Part shown: one piece after another, positions 1 through 7,939 of the stretch
Layout: each line of letters begins with the position of its first letter
How positions within the stretch are numbered: the first letter of the stretch is position 1
Assembly (NCBI RefSeq): GCF_014196515.1
Contig: NZ_JACIDV010000009.1
Location: forward strand, 124,001 to 188,000
Origin: Rhizobium skierniewicense
GTDB taxonomy: Bacteria > Pseudomonadota > Alphaproteobacteria > Rhizobiales > Rhizobiaceae
DNA: 64,000 nt
Direction of reading: 5' to 3'
Position numbers and translations under genes: made by a program
The notes under the pieces: model-generated
What the model saw: only the letters and a program-made list of their open reading frames with translations
The model's database searches: none
What the model was told of the DNA's origin: nothing

Positions 1-468
1 CTCGCGATAGGCTTCGTCAGGCTTTCTGGAATGCTCCCGCGCCAGTCCGTGGATCACCGATCGGACTGATTTCGTGGTCTTGGGGTTCCCGCGCCGGGCG
101 ATCAGGAAAGGCTCATGCGAGCCGCGCAGGACATAGCCGGTGCCAAAGGCGATCTTGTTATGCCGGGTCGTTTTCACCCAAACGCCTTCGGTGCAGTATT
201 CGAACCCCCAAGCGCGGATTGTCGTGAAATGCTGTGGAAGCATCGGCGCTGTGCCCCAATACCAAAGCAGCGAGTCGGGTGCGGCAAGGTCCATGACAGG
301 CAATGCATTGATATCGGCAAGCGACATCGTGCCGTAATGAGCCTGGGCAGACTTCGCCTCTCCCTTCGCTGAACGCAGTTCAAAGCGGTGCGGGCAATCG
401 GCCATGATGAAATCAAAGCTGTGCGGCTGAAGATCGCCAAATGGCCAGAGATCAGGGAACAGTCTCAT
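1..468 (-). CDS. MT-A70-family DNA adenine methyltransferase-like protein, 3' end cut by window edge
   Basis: An open frame of 156 codons runs off the left edge. Its ATG overlaps the stop of the preceding gene (ATGA). MT-A70 features are clear: FDFIMAD at about residues 18-24, HYGTMSL, ALPV, a tryptophan-rich strand (LLWYWGTAPML), WGFEY, GTGYVLRGSHE and EHSRKPDEAY. Family members make N6-methyladenine, and phage copies usually protect phage DNA or mark it. The catalytic motif IV, normally DPPW, reads DCPH here (residues 24-27), so activity is doubtful. The alternative minus-strand frame at 174-440 has no such conservation. The C-terminus is not visible. Confidence 0.82.
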   Translation of the reverse strand, partial: MRLFPDLWPFGDLQPHSFDFIMADCPHRFELRSAKGEAKSAQAHYGTMSLADINALPVMDLAAPDSLLWYWGTAPMLPQHFTTIRAWGFEYCTEGVWVKTTRHNKIAFGTGYVLRGSHEPFLIARRGNPKTTKSVRSVIHGLAREHSRKPDEAYRE

Positions 469-716
469 TGCATCGACCCTCTGCTATAGGGCTCGTCACC
501 GTTCGCAAGGGCGTATGCCACCGTGGTCATGAGGGTATTCGCCCAATACTGGGCTTGAACCTCCGCATCGGCGGACTGACCGAGCGTATGGCTCATGATC
601 GAGATCATCGCGGCCATAACGTCTTCAGCCGGATGGACCTGGACAAGGTCTATGATCCTCAGTGCGATCGCGATCTGCTGATCGGAAAGCTGGCGGTTTT
701 CGATGGTCATTCGCAA
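465..716 (-). CDS. phage early hypothetical protein, 83 aa
   Basis: A small, mostly helical, acidic protein with no recognised domain. It overlaps the upstream gene (its start lies inside 707-970) and its stop overlaps the start of the methyltransferase-like gene. This chained overlap is the main support for it being a real phage gene. It contains no signal peptide or clear membrane segment. No function is assigned. Confidence 0.6.
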   Translation of the reverse strand: MRMTIENRQLSDQQIAIALRIIDLVQVHPAEDVMAAMISIMSHTLGQSADAEVQAQYWANTLMTTVAYALANGDEPYSRGSMQ

Positions 717-970
717 GCCTCGCTGAGTTCAGAGGTGGTGTAGGTGGATTTGAAAACGGGAACGAAGAATCGGACGTAGACGTGACGCACGGTCCAGCCC
801 TTGGCCTCTGCGTCTGCCCAGAGCTTTTCGCGCGACTTGAGCACCCGGAACTTGGCAGCGATCGCGTCGCCTCTCTCTTTGCGAAACGTGGAAGGCTGAA
901 GCGTTCCGGACGGACTGCAAAGCACCCAGCCCTTTGTGAATGCCGATGGTATCTGGCGGTGTTTCGTCAC
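707..970 (-). CDS. phage early hypothetical protein, 87 aa
   Basis: A small basic protein beginning MTKHRQIPSAF, unrecognised. Its ATG overlaps the stop of the previous gene (ATGA at 967-970), which supports translational coupling in the early operon. Another minus-strand frame across the same bases (729-1004) is judged a shadow because it breaks this coupling. Confidence 0.6.
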   Translation of the reverse strand: MTKHRQIPSAFTKGWVLCSPSGTLQPSTFRKERGDAIAAKFRVLKSREKLWADAEAKGWTVRHVYVRFFVPVFKSTYTTSELSEACE

Positions 971-1260
971 TGGCGAATCCCTCCGAGAACCACGGTTTCA
1001 ACATGAACCAAGGGCTGTGCCAGATTGTTGGCGAGGCTCCGCGTCACAGCCTTGTCCAGCTGCTCGCGAAACATCTTGCGCATGCGACGGTCGCTGATCG
1101 AGGCCAAGATTTGGGCCATGTTGGTCGCCAGTGCGCCACCAACCGCATTCAAGATGGGCGCGTCGAACTGCTCACCGGTTTCGATGATGGCCTTGTGAAT
1201 AGCATCGGTGAGGATTTGCACTTGGCGAGCTTCCTCGGCGCGATAAGCATCATTGCTCAT
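967..1260 (-). CDS. phage early hypothetical protein, 97 aa
   Basis: An unrecognised helical protein starting MSNDAYRAEEARQ. The ATG at 1260 is preferred to the one at 1272 because GGAGG lies 5 bases before it. The gene starts inside the end of the upstream frame (1250-1519) and its stop overlaps the next start. It has alternating charged and hydrophobic stretches and no membrane segment. Function unknown. Confidence 0.62.
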   Translation of the reverse strand: MSNDAYRAEEARQVQILTDAIHKAIIETGEQFDAPILNAVGGALATNMAQILASISDRRMRKMFREQLDKAVTRSLANNLAQPLVHVETVVLGGIRQ

Positions 1261-1519
1261 GATCGCCTCCATGAAACTCGATCTGCTTCAGGGGAGCCGG
1301 AAGGGCCAGCTGCGGGCTGGAAGTTTTCGTAGCGACAGGCGACTTGCGAGGCTTGCGAGCTTCCTTCTGCTCGGCGTCGATTGCGTCCAGCTGGCGCAAC
1401 ATGTGCGCCAGCTCGAAATGATCGGAAGTCTCGATTTCGATCTTGATGGAGGACTTTCCGCCCTTGCTCGATGCCGAGAAGGATTTCAGTCGGGCGTCGT
1501 CGAAGTAGATGCCGGTCAT
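1250..1519 (-). CDS. phage early hypothetical protein, 89 aa
   Basis: The ATG at 1519 (MTGIYFDDARLKSF) is chosen because it overlaps the stop of the DUF2786 gene (ATGA); the open frame extends 27 codons further upstream into that gene but with unlikely composition. The protein has a beta-rich first half (SSIKIEIETSDHFELAHML) and a lysine/proline-rich linker in the second. No family was recognised. Confidence 0.6.
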   Translation of the reverse strand: MTGIYFDDARLKSFSASSKGGKSSIKIEIETSDHFELAHMLRQLDAIDAEQKEARKPRKSPVATKTSSPQLALPAPLKQIEFHGGDHEQ

Positions 1520-2205
1520 GCAGCGCCGCCAATCAGGCGTGGGCCGCGATCCGATCCGTCTACGCCGTGAGATAGGTTGACGTTTCCACCAGCCTTCCAA
1601 CCTGCATTTACAGCATCGTCAAAGCGGGCCTTGTGCGCCTTAGTGTTGACCGTCTTGGTGTTAGGAACAAGGCGATCCATGTAAGCCTCGGCCTCTGCCA
1701 TCGCGGTCTGTGACCGGGTCTGGGCAAACAGGCTGCGCAAGCGAGACGCAAGGCGCTGGACGAGACCGAACGTAAAATCTTCGACTGCCTTACGTTTCGT
1801 TTTTGCGGTGCGGCGACGGACATAGAAGTCGCCGGAGCGAAACTTTGCCAATTCATGCTTGATGGCATTTTCGCAGACGTCAAAAAGATAGGTTGCGATT
1901 TCTGGTCCTGGCTCACGACCATAGAATGTCACCTCCCGTCCACCGTTGAAATTCTCTGCAACGACCGCTTTGCAGTTGGTGCAACTGGAGACAACATTCC
2001 ACAGCAAGGCTTTCGGAGAACGCACTGGCGTCTTTGTCGCAACGGTTGCTTCTGTCATCACCAAATCAGAGACGGCGATTCCGTGATCGCGCATAAGCTG
2101 GGCAGCTTTTGCCGCAGCCTCCACAGCCTCCGCTTCAGTGCAGCCACGTGAGGTGGTGCGCTCACGCAGAATTTTGATACGACGTTTAATTGAATCGTTC
2201 GTCAT
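1516..2205 (-). CDS. DUF2786 domain-containing phage protein
   Basis: A 229-residue protein whose first 40 residues (IKRRIKILRERTTSRGCTEAEAVEAAAKAAQLMRDHGI, in pieces) match the DUF2786 pattern, in which cells are described by a helix of the form 'TEAEA..A..KAQ.LM..HGI'. The rest resembles the C-terminal region of phage DUF2786/DUF7168-type proteins. Such genes recur in early regions of transposable phages, but their role is unknown. The ribosome site GAGGCGG precedes the ATG, and the gene lies 9 bp after the DUF3164 gene. Confidence 0.75.
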   Translation of the reverse strand: MTNDSIKRRIKILRERTTSRGCTEAEAVEAAAKAAQLMRDHGIAVSDLVMTEATVATKTPVRSPKALLWNVVSSCTNCKAVVAENFNGGREVTFYGREPGPEIATYLFDVCENAIKHELAKFRSGDFYVRRRTAKTKRKAVEDFTFGLVQRLASRLRSLFAQTRSQTAMAEAEAYMDRLVPNTKTVNTKAHKARFDDAVNAGWKAGGNVNLSHGVDGSDRGPRLIGGAA

Positions 2206-2214
2206 TTGTCCGCC

Positions 2215-2868
2215 TCACGCCTTCGCAAGATCGATGGTGATGGCCTGCCATCCCGCTTCCTTGTCCGCACGCTTGTAGAAGCGGACATATTCCTTGGAGC
2301 CGGTGACGCGGATGGCATCGCGGATCGCCTCCATAGCCATCTTCCAACGGTCGTCAGCAATTTCCAGCTTGAGCAGCATGTAGATATCGGCGCGGTTGAC
2401 CTGACCTTCCTTGTCAGTATTAAAGGCGCTGCTGACCAAGGACTGGATTTCAGGGCGGCTATCGGCGCTCCATTCAATGAGGCACTGGTCGATAAGCGTT
2501 TTCGCGATCTGAAGCTCCGGGCCGAACGTGATCTGATCGGACACCTGAACCTGAATTTTCATCAGGCCATCATAGGTCTGATAGGTGCGGTTGCCCTTCT
2601 TGCCACCGATCTTCGCACCGTACTTTTCAGCTAGAATTGCATCGAGCGAACCGAGATCGGCTGCGGTGTGACCGCGAAAGCGGGATAGCTGCGCATTCAG
2701 ATTTTCTGCAAACTCAATGCATTTGCGCACCGTCTGATCTTCTAGCTTGTACTGTTCCTTCACATTTCCGATCGGATCGAGACCGCCTTTGGCGTTGTTC
2801 ATGAACTCGCGACCATTCAGAATGGTGATTCCGGGTGCGGCGTTTTCTTCCAGGATGACTGACTGCAT
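2215..2868 (-). CDS. DUF3164 family phage protein
   Basis: A 217-residue protein of the DUF3164 family, typical of the Mu-like early region just downstream of the B gene and regulators. Recognisable parts are the N-terminal MNNAKGGLDPIGNVKEQYKLED-type segment, the KYG.K.GGKKGNRTYQTYDGL block and the C-terminal RFYKRADKEAGWQAI. The ATG at 2868 is chosen because GAGGA lies 7 bases upstream; the frame is also open through a TTG at 2889. The biochemical role of the family is not established. Confidence 0.8.
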   Translation of the reverse strand: MQSVILEENAAPGITILNGREFMNNAKGGLDPIGNVKEQYKLEDQTVRKCIEFAENLNAQLSRFRGHTAADLGSLDAILAEKYGAKIGGKKGNRTYQTYDGLMKIQVQVSDQITFGPELQIAKTLIDQCLIEWSADSRPEIQSLVSSAFNTDKEGQVNRADIYMLLKLEIADDRWKMAMEAIRDAIRVTGSKEYVRFYKRADKEAGWQAITIDLAKA

Positions 2869-2928
2869 AGTGATTTCCTCAATTTTCAACGGTCGTTGAA
2901 GGGCGCTGAAACGTCCTTCAATGGGCTT

Positions 2929-3222
2929 TTAAGCGTGTGGTTTTCCGGGAAACGGCACGACGTTGGTGGTACCGGGCCGCATCATCTGCAGAATGGTCGC
3001 GCCGTGCGGCTGCACCATTTGTCTGATCTCGTTCGGGTCGACCGGGCAGAGCGATGCGAGCGCAGTTTCCATGGCCTCTGCAGCCGCGATGTAGCAATGA
3101 AGGTGCTGCACGAAATCTTCCACTTCCTCGCTGGACATGGAGACCCCGCCGTGTCGGAAATCGGCAAACTTGTTGCGCTCTTTGCGCAGGTTTTCAGACA
3201 AGATGCGGTCGATACGGCTCAT
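2929..3222 (-). CDS. phage early hypothetical protein, 97 aa
   Basis: A 97-residue, mainly helical protein without a recognised domain. Its ATG overlaps the stop of the preceding HTH gene (ATGA at 3219-3222). A 60-bp gap separates it from the DUF3164 gene. The C-terminus (NVVPFPGKPHA) is a flexible tail. The gene is supported by coupling and frame quality only. Confidence 0.6.
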   Translation of the reverse strand: MSRIDRILSENLRKERNKFADFRHGGVSMSSEEVEDFVQHLHCYIAAAEAMETALASLCPVDPNEIRQMVQPHGATILQMMRPGTTNVVPFPGKPHA

Positions 3223-3617
3223 TGGTCATTTCCTCCGATAAGGCTGAAGGGGCAATTGCGGCGGCATGCCTGATACATGCGGACGCGATGGCTGTTGGTT
3301 GTTGCAAAGGGCTTGCGCTGCCATGCGAGGCACTCGTTGCGCGGCAGATCGCCCATGACAGGGCATTGGACCGTCTCGGCCAACAACCCGCCGCGCACGG
3401 CTAGTTCCACTCGGGCGATGTCGCCGTTCTGGTAGGAGTTAGACAGCACCTGGCTGACGGCCGAGGCCGAGTAGCCAATCTTGCGGGCAATCGCCGACTG
3501 GCTCTGCTGATTGCAGGCCTCGGCCAGAACGGTGACCCAATCCGGCAGGGACTCGCCCCAGGCAGTCCGGGCCTTGTCCACATTGTCGTGCTTTACGGCT
3601 TTCACGGAAGCGGTCAT
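3219..3617 (-). CDS. HTH DNA-binding phage regulator, 132 aa
   Basis: Residues of about 27-65 (WVTVLAEACN..SQSAIARKIGYSASAVSQVLSNSY) form a clear helix-turn-helix, with IGYSASAVSQVL as recognition helix. Four cysteines follow. Proteins of this layout occur just after the B-type ATPase gene in alphaproteobacterial Mu-like phages, probably as regulators of early or middle transcription. Its ATG overlaps the stop of the previous gene (TAATG). The target is unknown. Confidence 0.68.
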   Translation of the reverse strand: MTASVKAVKHDNVDKARTAWGESLPDWVTVLAEACNQQSQSAIARKIGYSASAVSQVLSNSYQNGDIARVELAVRGGLLAETVQCPVMGDLPRNECLAWQRKPFATTNSHRVRMYQACRRNCPFSLIGGNDQ

Positions 3618-4240
3618 TACAGCAGCTCCTCTGCAGGAGCGCCGCCGACAACCTCATTGCGGTTCTGATCGAATACGATCTTGGCGCGCAGGATCATGGG
3701 CGTCAGCGGGCCGGTATTCTTGGACGGGTCAAGCTTCCACATCGCTTCACCGCCCGCCATTCCGTCAGTCATCAAAGGAATGAGATAACCGGACTTATTG
3801 AGGTGATCGATGTAGGCGGCAGCAAACCGCGTCGTGATCCTCGTGTCATCAGTCGATGCCCACCGGACCAGATCGGCAACCGTGAAGCCGGTGCGAAATG
3901 TGTTGCGGATGGCGTTCCACATGCACTGTGTCGCGGTGACCGTCTCGATAACGGTACCGTCGCGGCGAACACGCGGCGTTGCTGCCTGCACTTTGGCGAC
4001 GCTGAAGGTCTCGGCTTTGTTCGGGAGAGTCCCCGCTTTGGCAAGGAAACCCGCTTTAACGAGGCGCTTGATGAACTCCCTGATGGTGTCCATGTTGGCG
4101 TTCGACTGCTCGAAGATGTCGCGAGCGGTGAACGCTGTCCCGGTGCGGGACTTTTCCAGCATGACGGACCAGTAGTGATCTTCGCCACGGACAGGGCGTT
4201 GGCCTTTTTTCATGGTGAGCTGAAGGAGAAGCATCGACAT
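3617..4240 (-). CDS. phage early protein with winged-helix-like segments, 207 aa
   Basis: A 207-residue soluble protein. Two segments look like helix-turn-helix/winged-helix modules: about residues 37-66 (FTARDIFEQSNANMDTIREFIKRL, in pieces) and about residues 116-155 (FTVADLVRWAS...YIDHLNKSGYL). It starts at an ATG overlapping the B-gene stop (TAATG), with GGGAGG 8 bases before it, so it is coupled to the ATPase. It is probably DNA-binding, but the family was not recognised by name. Confidence 0.6.
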   Translation of the reverse strand: MSMLLLQLTMKKGQRPVRGEDHYWSVMLEKSRTGTAFTARDIFEQSNANMDTIREFIKRLVKAGFLAKAGTLPNKAETFSVAKVQAATPRVRRDGTVIETVTATQCMWNAIRNTFRTGFTVADLVRWASTDDTRITTRFAAAYIDHLNKSGYLIPLMTDGMAGGEAMWKLDPSKNTGPLTPMILRAKIVFDQNRNEVVGGAPAEELL

Positions 4241-4992
4241 TATGCTGCCTCCCGCCGTGTCGGCAGCTTGCCTGTCGAGAAACGTCCGTCGTAGTCAGCC
4301 AGGGCGACCGTCTCAAGACCACGCACATTTGAAAACTCGGCAATCGAATGCAGGGTGTTGCCGATGCGGCGGACGCGGCCATCACCGCGATCGCGGGCCA
4401 TGTCTAGAAGATCGTCAGCGATCATCAGGTGCGGATAGAAGGTTTGCGCGAGCTTGCGTGTATCGTCGAGGTCGCAAGGCTGCGCATATCCCATGACCAA
4501 CACCAGATCGCGGAAACGATCGACGCCTTCCAGTTTCTTCGGAAATAGCTCCTCGCCGATCAGCAACACCGGTGCGTTGCTCTTCTTGGCAATCATGCGC
4601 ACAAGCTCGATCATGCGTTTGTCCACCAGCTTGTCGGACTCGTCGATGATGAGCGGCCGGTTCGGATCGCGGGCAAGCGTGCCAATGATCTCGTCTTCCA
4701 TGTCGGACAGCGTGCCTTTGGGCTGGTTGTTGCCGAGTTCCAGCAGGATGGCCTTCAGCAGCTTGGCGCGGGTCCACGTGTCGGAAACCTCGACATACGC
4801 GGCTCCCGTCTTGTTCTGCGAATAGAGCGCGGCGACCGATTTCCCGTAGCCGGAGAAGCCTGCAAACACGCCGAGGTTCGGCTGTAGCGGGTGCCGGTTT
4901 TGCAGGCTGCGCACGAGCGAAAGGCATGCCGCGACGTTCTTGATCGGGGCGGTGTCACCGCTGGTATTGACAATTTTCGGTTTCATATTCAT
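4240..4992 (-). CDS. MuB-like AAA ATPase, transposition target-selection protein
   Basis: A 250-residue AAA protein with Walker A GFSGYGKS (residues 45-52) and Walker B PLIIDES (113-119). MuB-type proteins bind ATP and DNA, deliver target DNA to the transposase and give target immunity. This one is shorter than Mu B (312 aa) and lacks an obvious N-terminal HTH, resembling the TnsC/MuB-like ATPases of alphaproteobacterial phages. It lies directly downstream of the transposase gene; GAGGA precedes the first of two close ATGs. Confidence 0.88.
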   Translation of the reverse strand: MNMKPKIVNTSGDTAPIKNVAACLSLVRSLQNRHPLQPNLGVFAGFSGYGKSVAALYSQNKTGAAYVEVSDTWTRAKLLKAILLELGNNQPKGTLSDMEDEIIGTLARDPNRPLIIDESDKLVDKRMIELVRMIAKKSNAPVLLIGEELFPKKLEGVDRFRDLVLVMGYAQPCDLDDTRKLAQTFYPHLMIADDLLDMARDRGDGRVRRIGNTLHSIAEFSNVRGLETVALADYDGRFSTGKLPTRREAA

Positions 4993-5017
4993 TTTCGTCC
5001 TCGTTAGGTTTCATGCG

Positions 5018-5047
5018 AAGGCCCGTTGGCGCGGGCCTTTTTTCTCG
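5018..5047 (+). terminator. intrinsic terminator-like hairpin between the transposase and ATPase genes
   Basis: A GC-rich stem (AGGCCCG / CGGGCCT, loop TTGGCG) is followed on the plus strand by a run of seven Ts. The flanking genes are both on the minus strand, so the T-run is on the wrong side to end early transcription. It may stop antisense transcripts or, as a hairpin in the early mRNA, influence decay or processing. Confidence 0.6.
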
Positions 5048-5049
5048 GC

Positions 5050-7305
5050 TCAGAACATGCGCAACGTGTTTTCCATGCCGAAATCTTTCAGGCAGTCTTT
5101 CATCGACTGATATGCGGCGGTCCCTTGGAACCGCACCAAACGGCCAGCAGTGGCGTCATCCAGCTCAACACCGCCTGCAATCGCTTCCTCCATTGCCATC
5201 GCCCATTTGAAGTGTCGGGCCGTCTCGGAAAGACCGGCGTCAGGATCGAGATGGATGACCTTGGCTGTCGTCTTGGCCTCGGCCTCACGAACGATTGCCT
5301 CATGCAGCTGTGCTGCGGCTTCGTTCAGCGACTTAGGCAGCGCCACACGCGGTTGCGTGATGCTGTCGAGCGCAGCCGTGAGGGCTGGCGTGACGAGCTG
5401 CTCTTCGCGCTTTGGCAACTGGATGACGTTGGCGCTGGCGGCATCGCGCTCTGCGGCCTTCTTCTTGGCGAGACGGATGGTGCGCTCGATGCCGGATGGG
5501 CCTTTCTTGAGCTCGCGGATATCGGCCTTGATCTCGCGTTCTTTTTCGCGGATCAGATCGGCCGCAATCTGCTTTTGGGCCTTCACGTAAGCCTGCGGGT
5601 TTACGTCAGCCAATTCGGGGCAGATCGCCACATCAAGGAAGCGACCATCATTGGCGTCGAAAACGTACATGCGGCCCATGTCGAGCGGGTCGAGGCGGCA
5701 GAACACTTCGGTGCCGACCATGATGGAGCCGGAGAGGTAATGCAGGCCGTTCTTGATGCCCTGCTTGGTCATCTTGCGGTAGCCGTTCTTGCCAGCGACC
5801 GGCATCAACAACGCGTCCAGGGCGCGCTCATCAACACGGGTGATCTTGGCGGTGGATGCTGCAGCTACGCTGTTAGGCGTGCGATCCTTCAGGCCACCAT
5901 GATTGCGCTCGTGATAACGGTATTCGAGCCAGTCATCGATATGGCGCTGCAGCTGCTCGGCTGTCAGTTCGACTTCAAACAATTCCTTGTCGTCGGCACC
6001 TAGGCGCTGCGAGAAGCTCTTGCGACCCTCGATCGCTTTCCGATCGGCGACGTTATGACCGATGTAGCCGGGCAACTGCGGGCAAACTTCATGCTGGAAT
6101 GTTCTAATGACGCGCTCGACGTGACCCTTTTGCTCCGGCGTATAAGCGTCGGAAATATCCGGTGTGACATTCAGATCGGCGAATAGGCGCTTGATTGAAA
6201 CGGCAACGAAATCCGAACCGTTGTCCGTCTTGATGACCTTGGCCGCACCCCATTTCAGAATGGCTTTGCGCATCATCAAACTAACAGCGGACGCCCGTGG
6301 TGTTTTCGACAGAGTAATGACCAAGCGACGGGTCGCAATGTCGATGCAGGCATAGAGCGAATGGCGACCATCAGTGCAGAGCGCATCGACCGGAGAGGCG
6401 TCGATCATCCAGAGCGCGTTAGGTTCGTCGATGTGGCGATAGGTGCCGGTACCGGAAAGCTTCATCGTCGAGCGATAGCTGTCGGGATTGGTGATCTTGG
6501 TGAGAACGACCTTTTCCGACGCCTTCAAGGCGGCAATGAAATGCTGGAACGTACGCGGCGGCGGGAGTGCCTTGAGGACGCCATTCCGGTCAACCAGTTC
6601 AGAACCGAACATATCTTCGCAGTACCCGCGAATGATATCTGCAGAGAGTGCCGGGTTTCTGGCGATCCAAGCCAGGATGAACGATTTGACCTCGCCGCCA
6701 TTGGCAGTATCGAGCAGGCCTGTACCTTTGCGCGCCTCTGAACGATCGACTGCGAGCGTATCTTTTGCGCCCGACTTCTTGGCCGCAATCCAGCGGAACA
6801 CGGACCGCTGTGAAATCTGCGGCAGAAGCTTTTTCACCCATTCATCCGCCTGGATCATGTTCATGTTCCAACGGTCCACGAAGATGAACATCCGCGCCTG
6901 CATCGCCATGTTGGTCAGACCTTTCGCAAAGGTCTCAAATGCCGCGATGACGGCAAGGCGAGCGTCACGCTCCTGACGAGCGCGATCGGTAAGATTGGAT
7001 GACGGAAGGGCAGAAGCCGGAGCCGGTTCGAGCGCTGGAGCCTCGCCACCTACAACCATATAGCGTTGGACATACGTGACCTGCGCAAGCGTCGGAAAAA
7101 GGCGATAGCTATACTCAAGCCCGCCACCAGCGCCATTCCGCGACCGGCACATTGATGGGACGCTTTGCCAGTTCTCCCGGCGCGCATACCGAATGACTGC
7201 GCTTTCGGAAGTCGGCATGCCCGGCAGTGCTTCAGCGGCGATCTCTCTCGCTGTAAGCCACTCTTTCAGGCTGCTTTTTGATTGAGGGAAAGCGACTATG
7301 CTCAA
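5050..7305 (-). CDS. MuA-type DDE transposase
   Basis: The transposase catalyses cutting at phage ends and strand transfer into the target. With the start chosen here it has 751 residues, against 663 for Mu A. Residues 10-50 resemble the Mu N-terminal DNA-binding HTH. The rve-type catalytic core carries D302 (WMIDAS), D361 (KTDNGSD) and E397 (KGHVERVIRTF), followed by a Mu C-terminal beta-barrel and a long charged, coiled tail (about 590-660) that could contact the ATPase. The TTG at 7305 is preferred over the ATG at 7389: GAGGG lies 8 bases before it and TTGA overlaps the stop of the small membrane-peptide frame. Confidence 0.92.
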   Translation of the reverse strand: MSIVAFPQSKSSLKEWLTAREIAAEALPGMPTSESAVIRYARRENWQSVPSMCRSRNGAGGGLEYSYRLFPTLAQVTYVQRYMVVGGEAPALEPAPASALPSSNLTDRARQERDARLAVIAAFETFAKGLTNMAMQARMFIFVDRWNMNMIQADEWVKKLLPQISQRSVFRWIAAKKSGAKDTLAVDRSEARKGTGLLDTANGGEVKSFILAWIARNPALSADIIRGYCEDMFGSELVDRNGVLKALPPPRTFQHFIAALKASEKVVLTKITNPDSYRSTMKLSGTGTYRHIDEPNALWMIDASPVDALCTDGRHSLYACIDIATRRLVITLSKTPRASAVSLMMRKAILKWGAAKVIKTDNGSDFVAVSIKRLFADLNVTPDISDAYTPEQKGHVERVIRTFQHEVCPQLPGYIGHNVADRKAIEGRKSFSQRLGADDKELFEVELTAEQLQRHIDDWLEYRYHERNHGGLKDRTPNSVAAASTAKITRVDERALDALLMPVAGKNGYRKMTKQGIKNGLHYLSGSIMVGTEVFCRLDPLDMGRMYVFDANDGRFLDVAICPELADVNPQAYVKAQKQIAADLIREKEREIKADIRELKKGPSGIERTIRLAKKKAAERDAASANVIQLPKREEQLVTPALTAALDSITQPRVALPKSLNEAAAQLHEAIVREAEAKTTAKVIHLDPDAGLSETARHFKWAMAMEEAIAGGVELDDATAGRLVRFQGTAAYQSMKDCLKDFGMENTLRMF

Positions 7306-7469
7306 TGGATTTCCCTCACCATCAGGACAAGCGCGGTCGCGACTTGAGAGAAATAAATCATCCCGAGGATGAAGGTGGAGACTGCCCATAGTGCCGAAAC
7401 GTCGCGCACGATCTGGCTTCGAATGAAGCGCGTGACGGACTTCTTGAACAATGGCGCGATGCTGATCAT
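7302..7469 (-). CDS. 55-aa phage membrane peptide translated just before the transposase
   Basis: A short frame (MISIAPLFKKSVTRF...) lies between the 154-aa gene and the transposase. It has a basic N-terminus (residues 9-22, several K/R) and one hydrophobic helix at about residues 26-50, so it would sit in the inner membrane with the N-terminus probably inside. It begins 5 bp after the upstream stop, and its TGA overlaps the transposase TTG start, which suggests coupled translation. No family was recognised; it could also act simply as a leader peptide that tunes transposase output. Confidence 0.5.
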   Translation of the reverse strand: MISIAPLFKKSVTRFIRSQIVRDVSALWAVSTFILGMIYFSQVATALVLMVREIH

Positions 7470-7474
7470 TTTAT

Positions 7475-7939
7475 TCACCGGCGTGCTCTCTTCCTTGCGG
7501 CGCGTGATGCTCTCAGCGCCTCCATTTCTTTGATGTGATCGTCGATGAGTTGGTCCTCGACCATCTCGGCATATTCTTCCTCGATGACGGTCAGGCCGAA
7601 CTCACCCGGCACGAAGCCGAGCAGCTCTTTCGCGCCAGTCGCAAAAACCAGTGCGATAAATGCATCGAGCGGAATGCGATGTTCTCCGCTCGCTTCGGAT
7701 GCCCACTTGTCGAGCATGCCAGCGGAGATCGAGCGGCCAAGATAACGGCTCATGGCCTCGACGATTTCCACGCGGCTCTTGCCATCGTCGCGGGCGTCAC
7801 GAAGGGCGCGGGCGATGAGCCGTGAAATGCGGTTGTCCAGCGGGCCGCGACCTGTCACGCCTTCTTCGTAGCGGATCGCCACCTGTGGCGGCGTCCACTC
7901 GAAAAGGTCTTTCGTGAGAGGGTCGCGGCGCTTGGTCAT
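7475..7939 (-). CDS. phage early conserved hypothetical protein, 154 aa
   Basis: A 154-residue soluble protein (MTKRRDPLTKDLFEWTPPQVAIRYEE) of a type recurring next to the transposase gene in alphaproteobacterial Mu-like phages. The middle (VEAMSRYLGRSISAGMLDKWASEASGE, in pieces) looks like a DNA-binding helix-turn-helix. Its ATG overlaps the stop of the ParB-like gene by one base. Function is unknown, but position suggests an accessory role in transposition or its regulation. Confidence 0.65.
   Translation of the reverse strand: MTKRRDPLTKDLFEWTPPQVAIRYEEGVTGRGPLDNRISRLIARALRDARDDGKSRVEIVEAMSRYLGRSISAGMLDKWASEASGEHRIPLDAFIALVFATGAKELLGFVPGEFGLTVIEEEYAEMVEDQLIDDHIKEMEALRASRAARKRARR

Noticed and set aside
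174..440. 88-codon minus-strand frame
   Set aside because: The MT-A70-like reading frame covers the same bases with strong family conservation and proper overlap with the upstream stop.
5026..6003. 325-codon plus-strand frame
   Set aside because: Antisense to the transposase coding region, without any recognisable domain or ribosome site.
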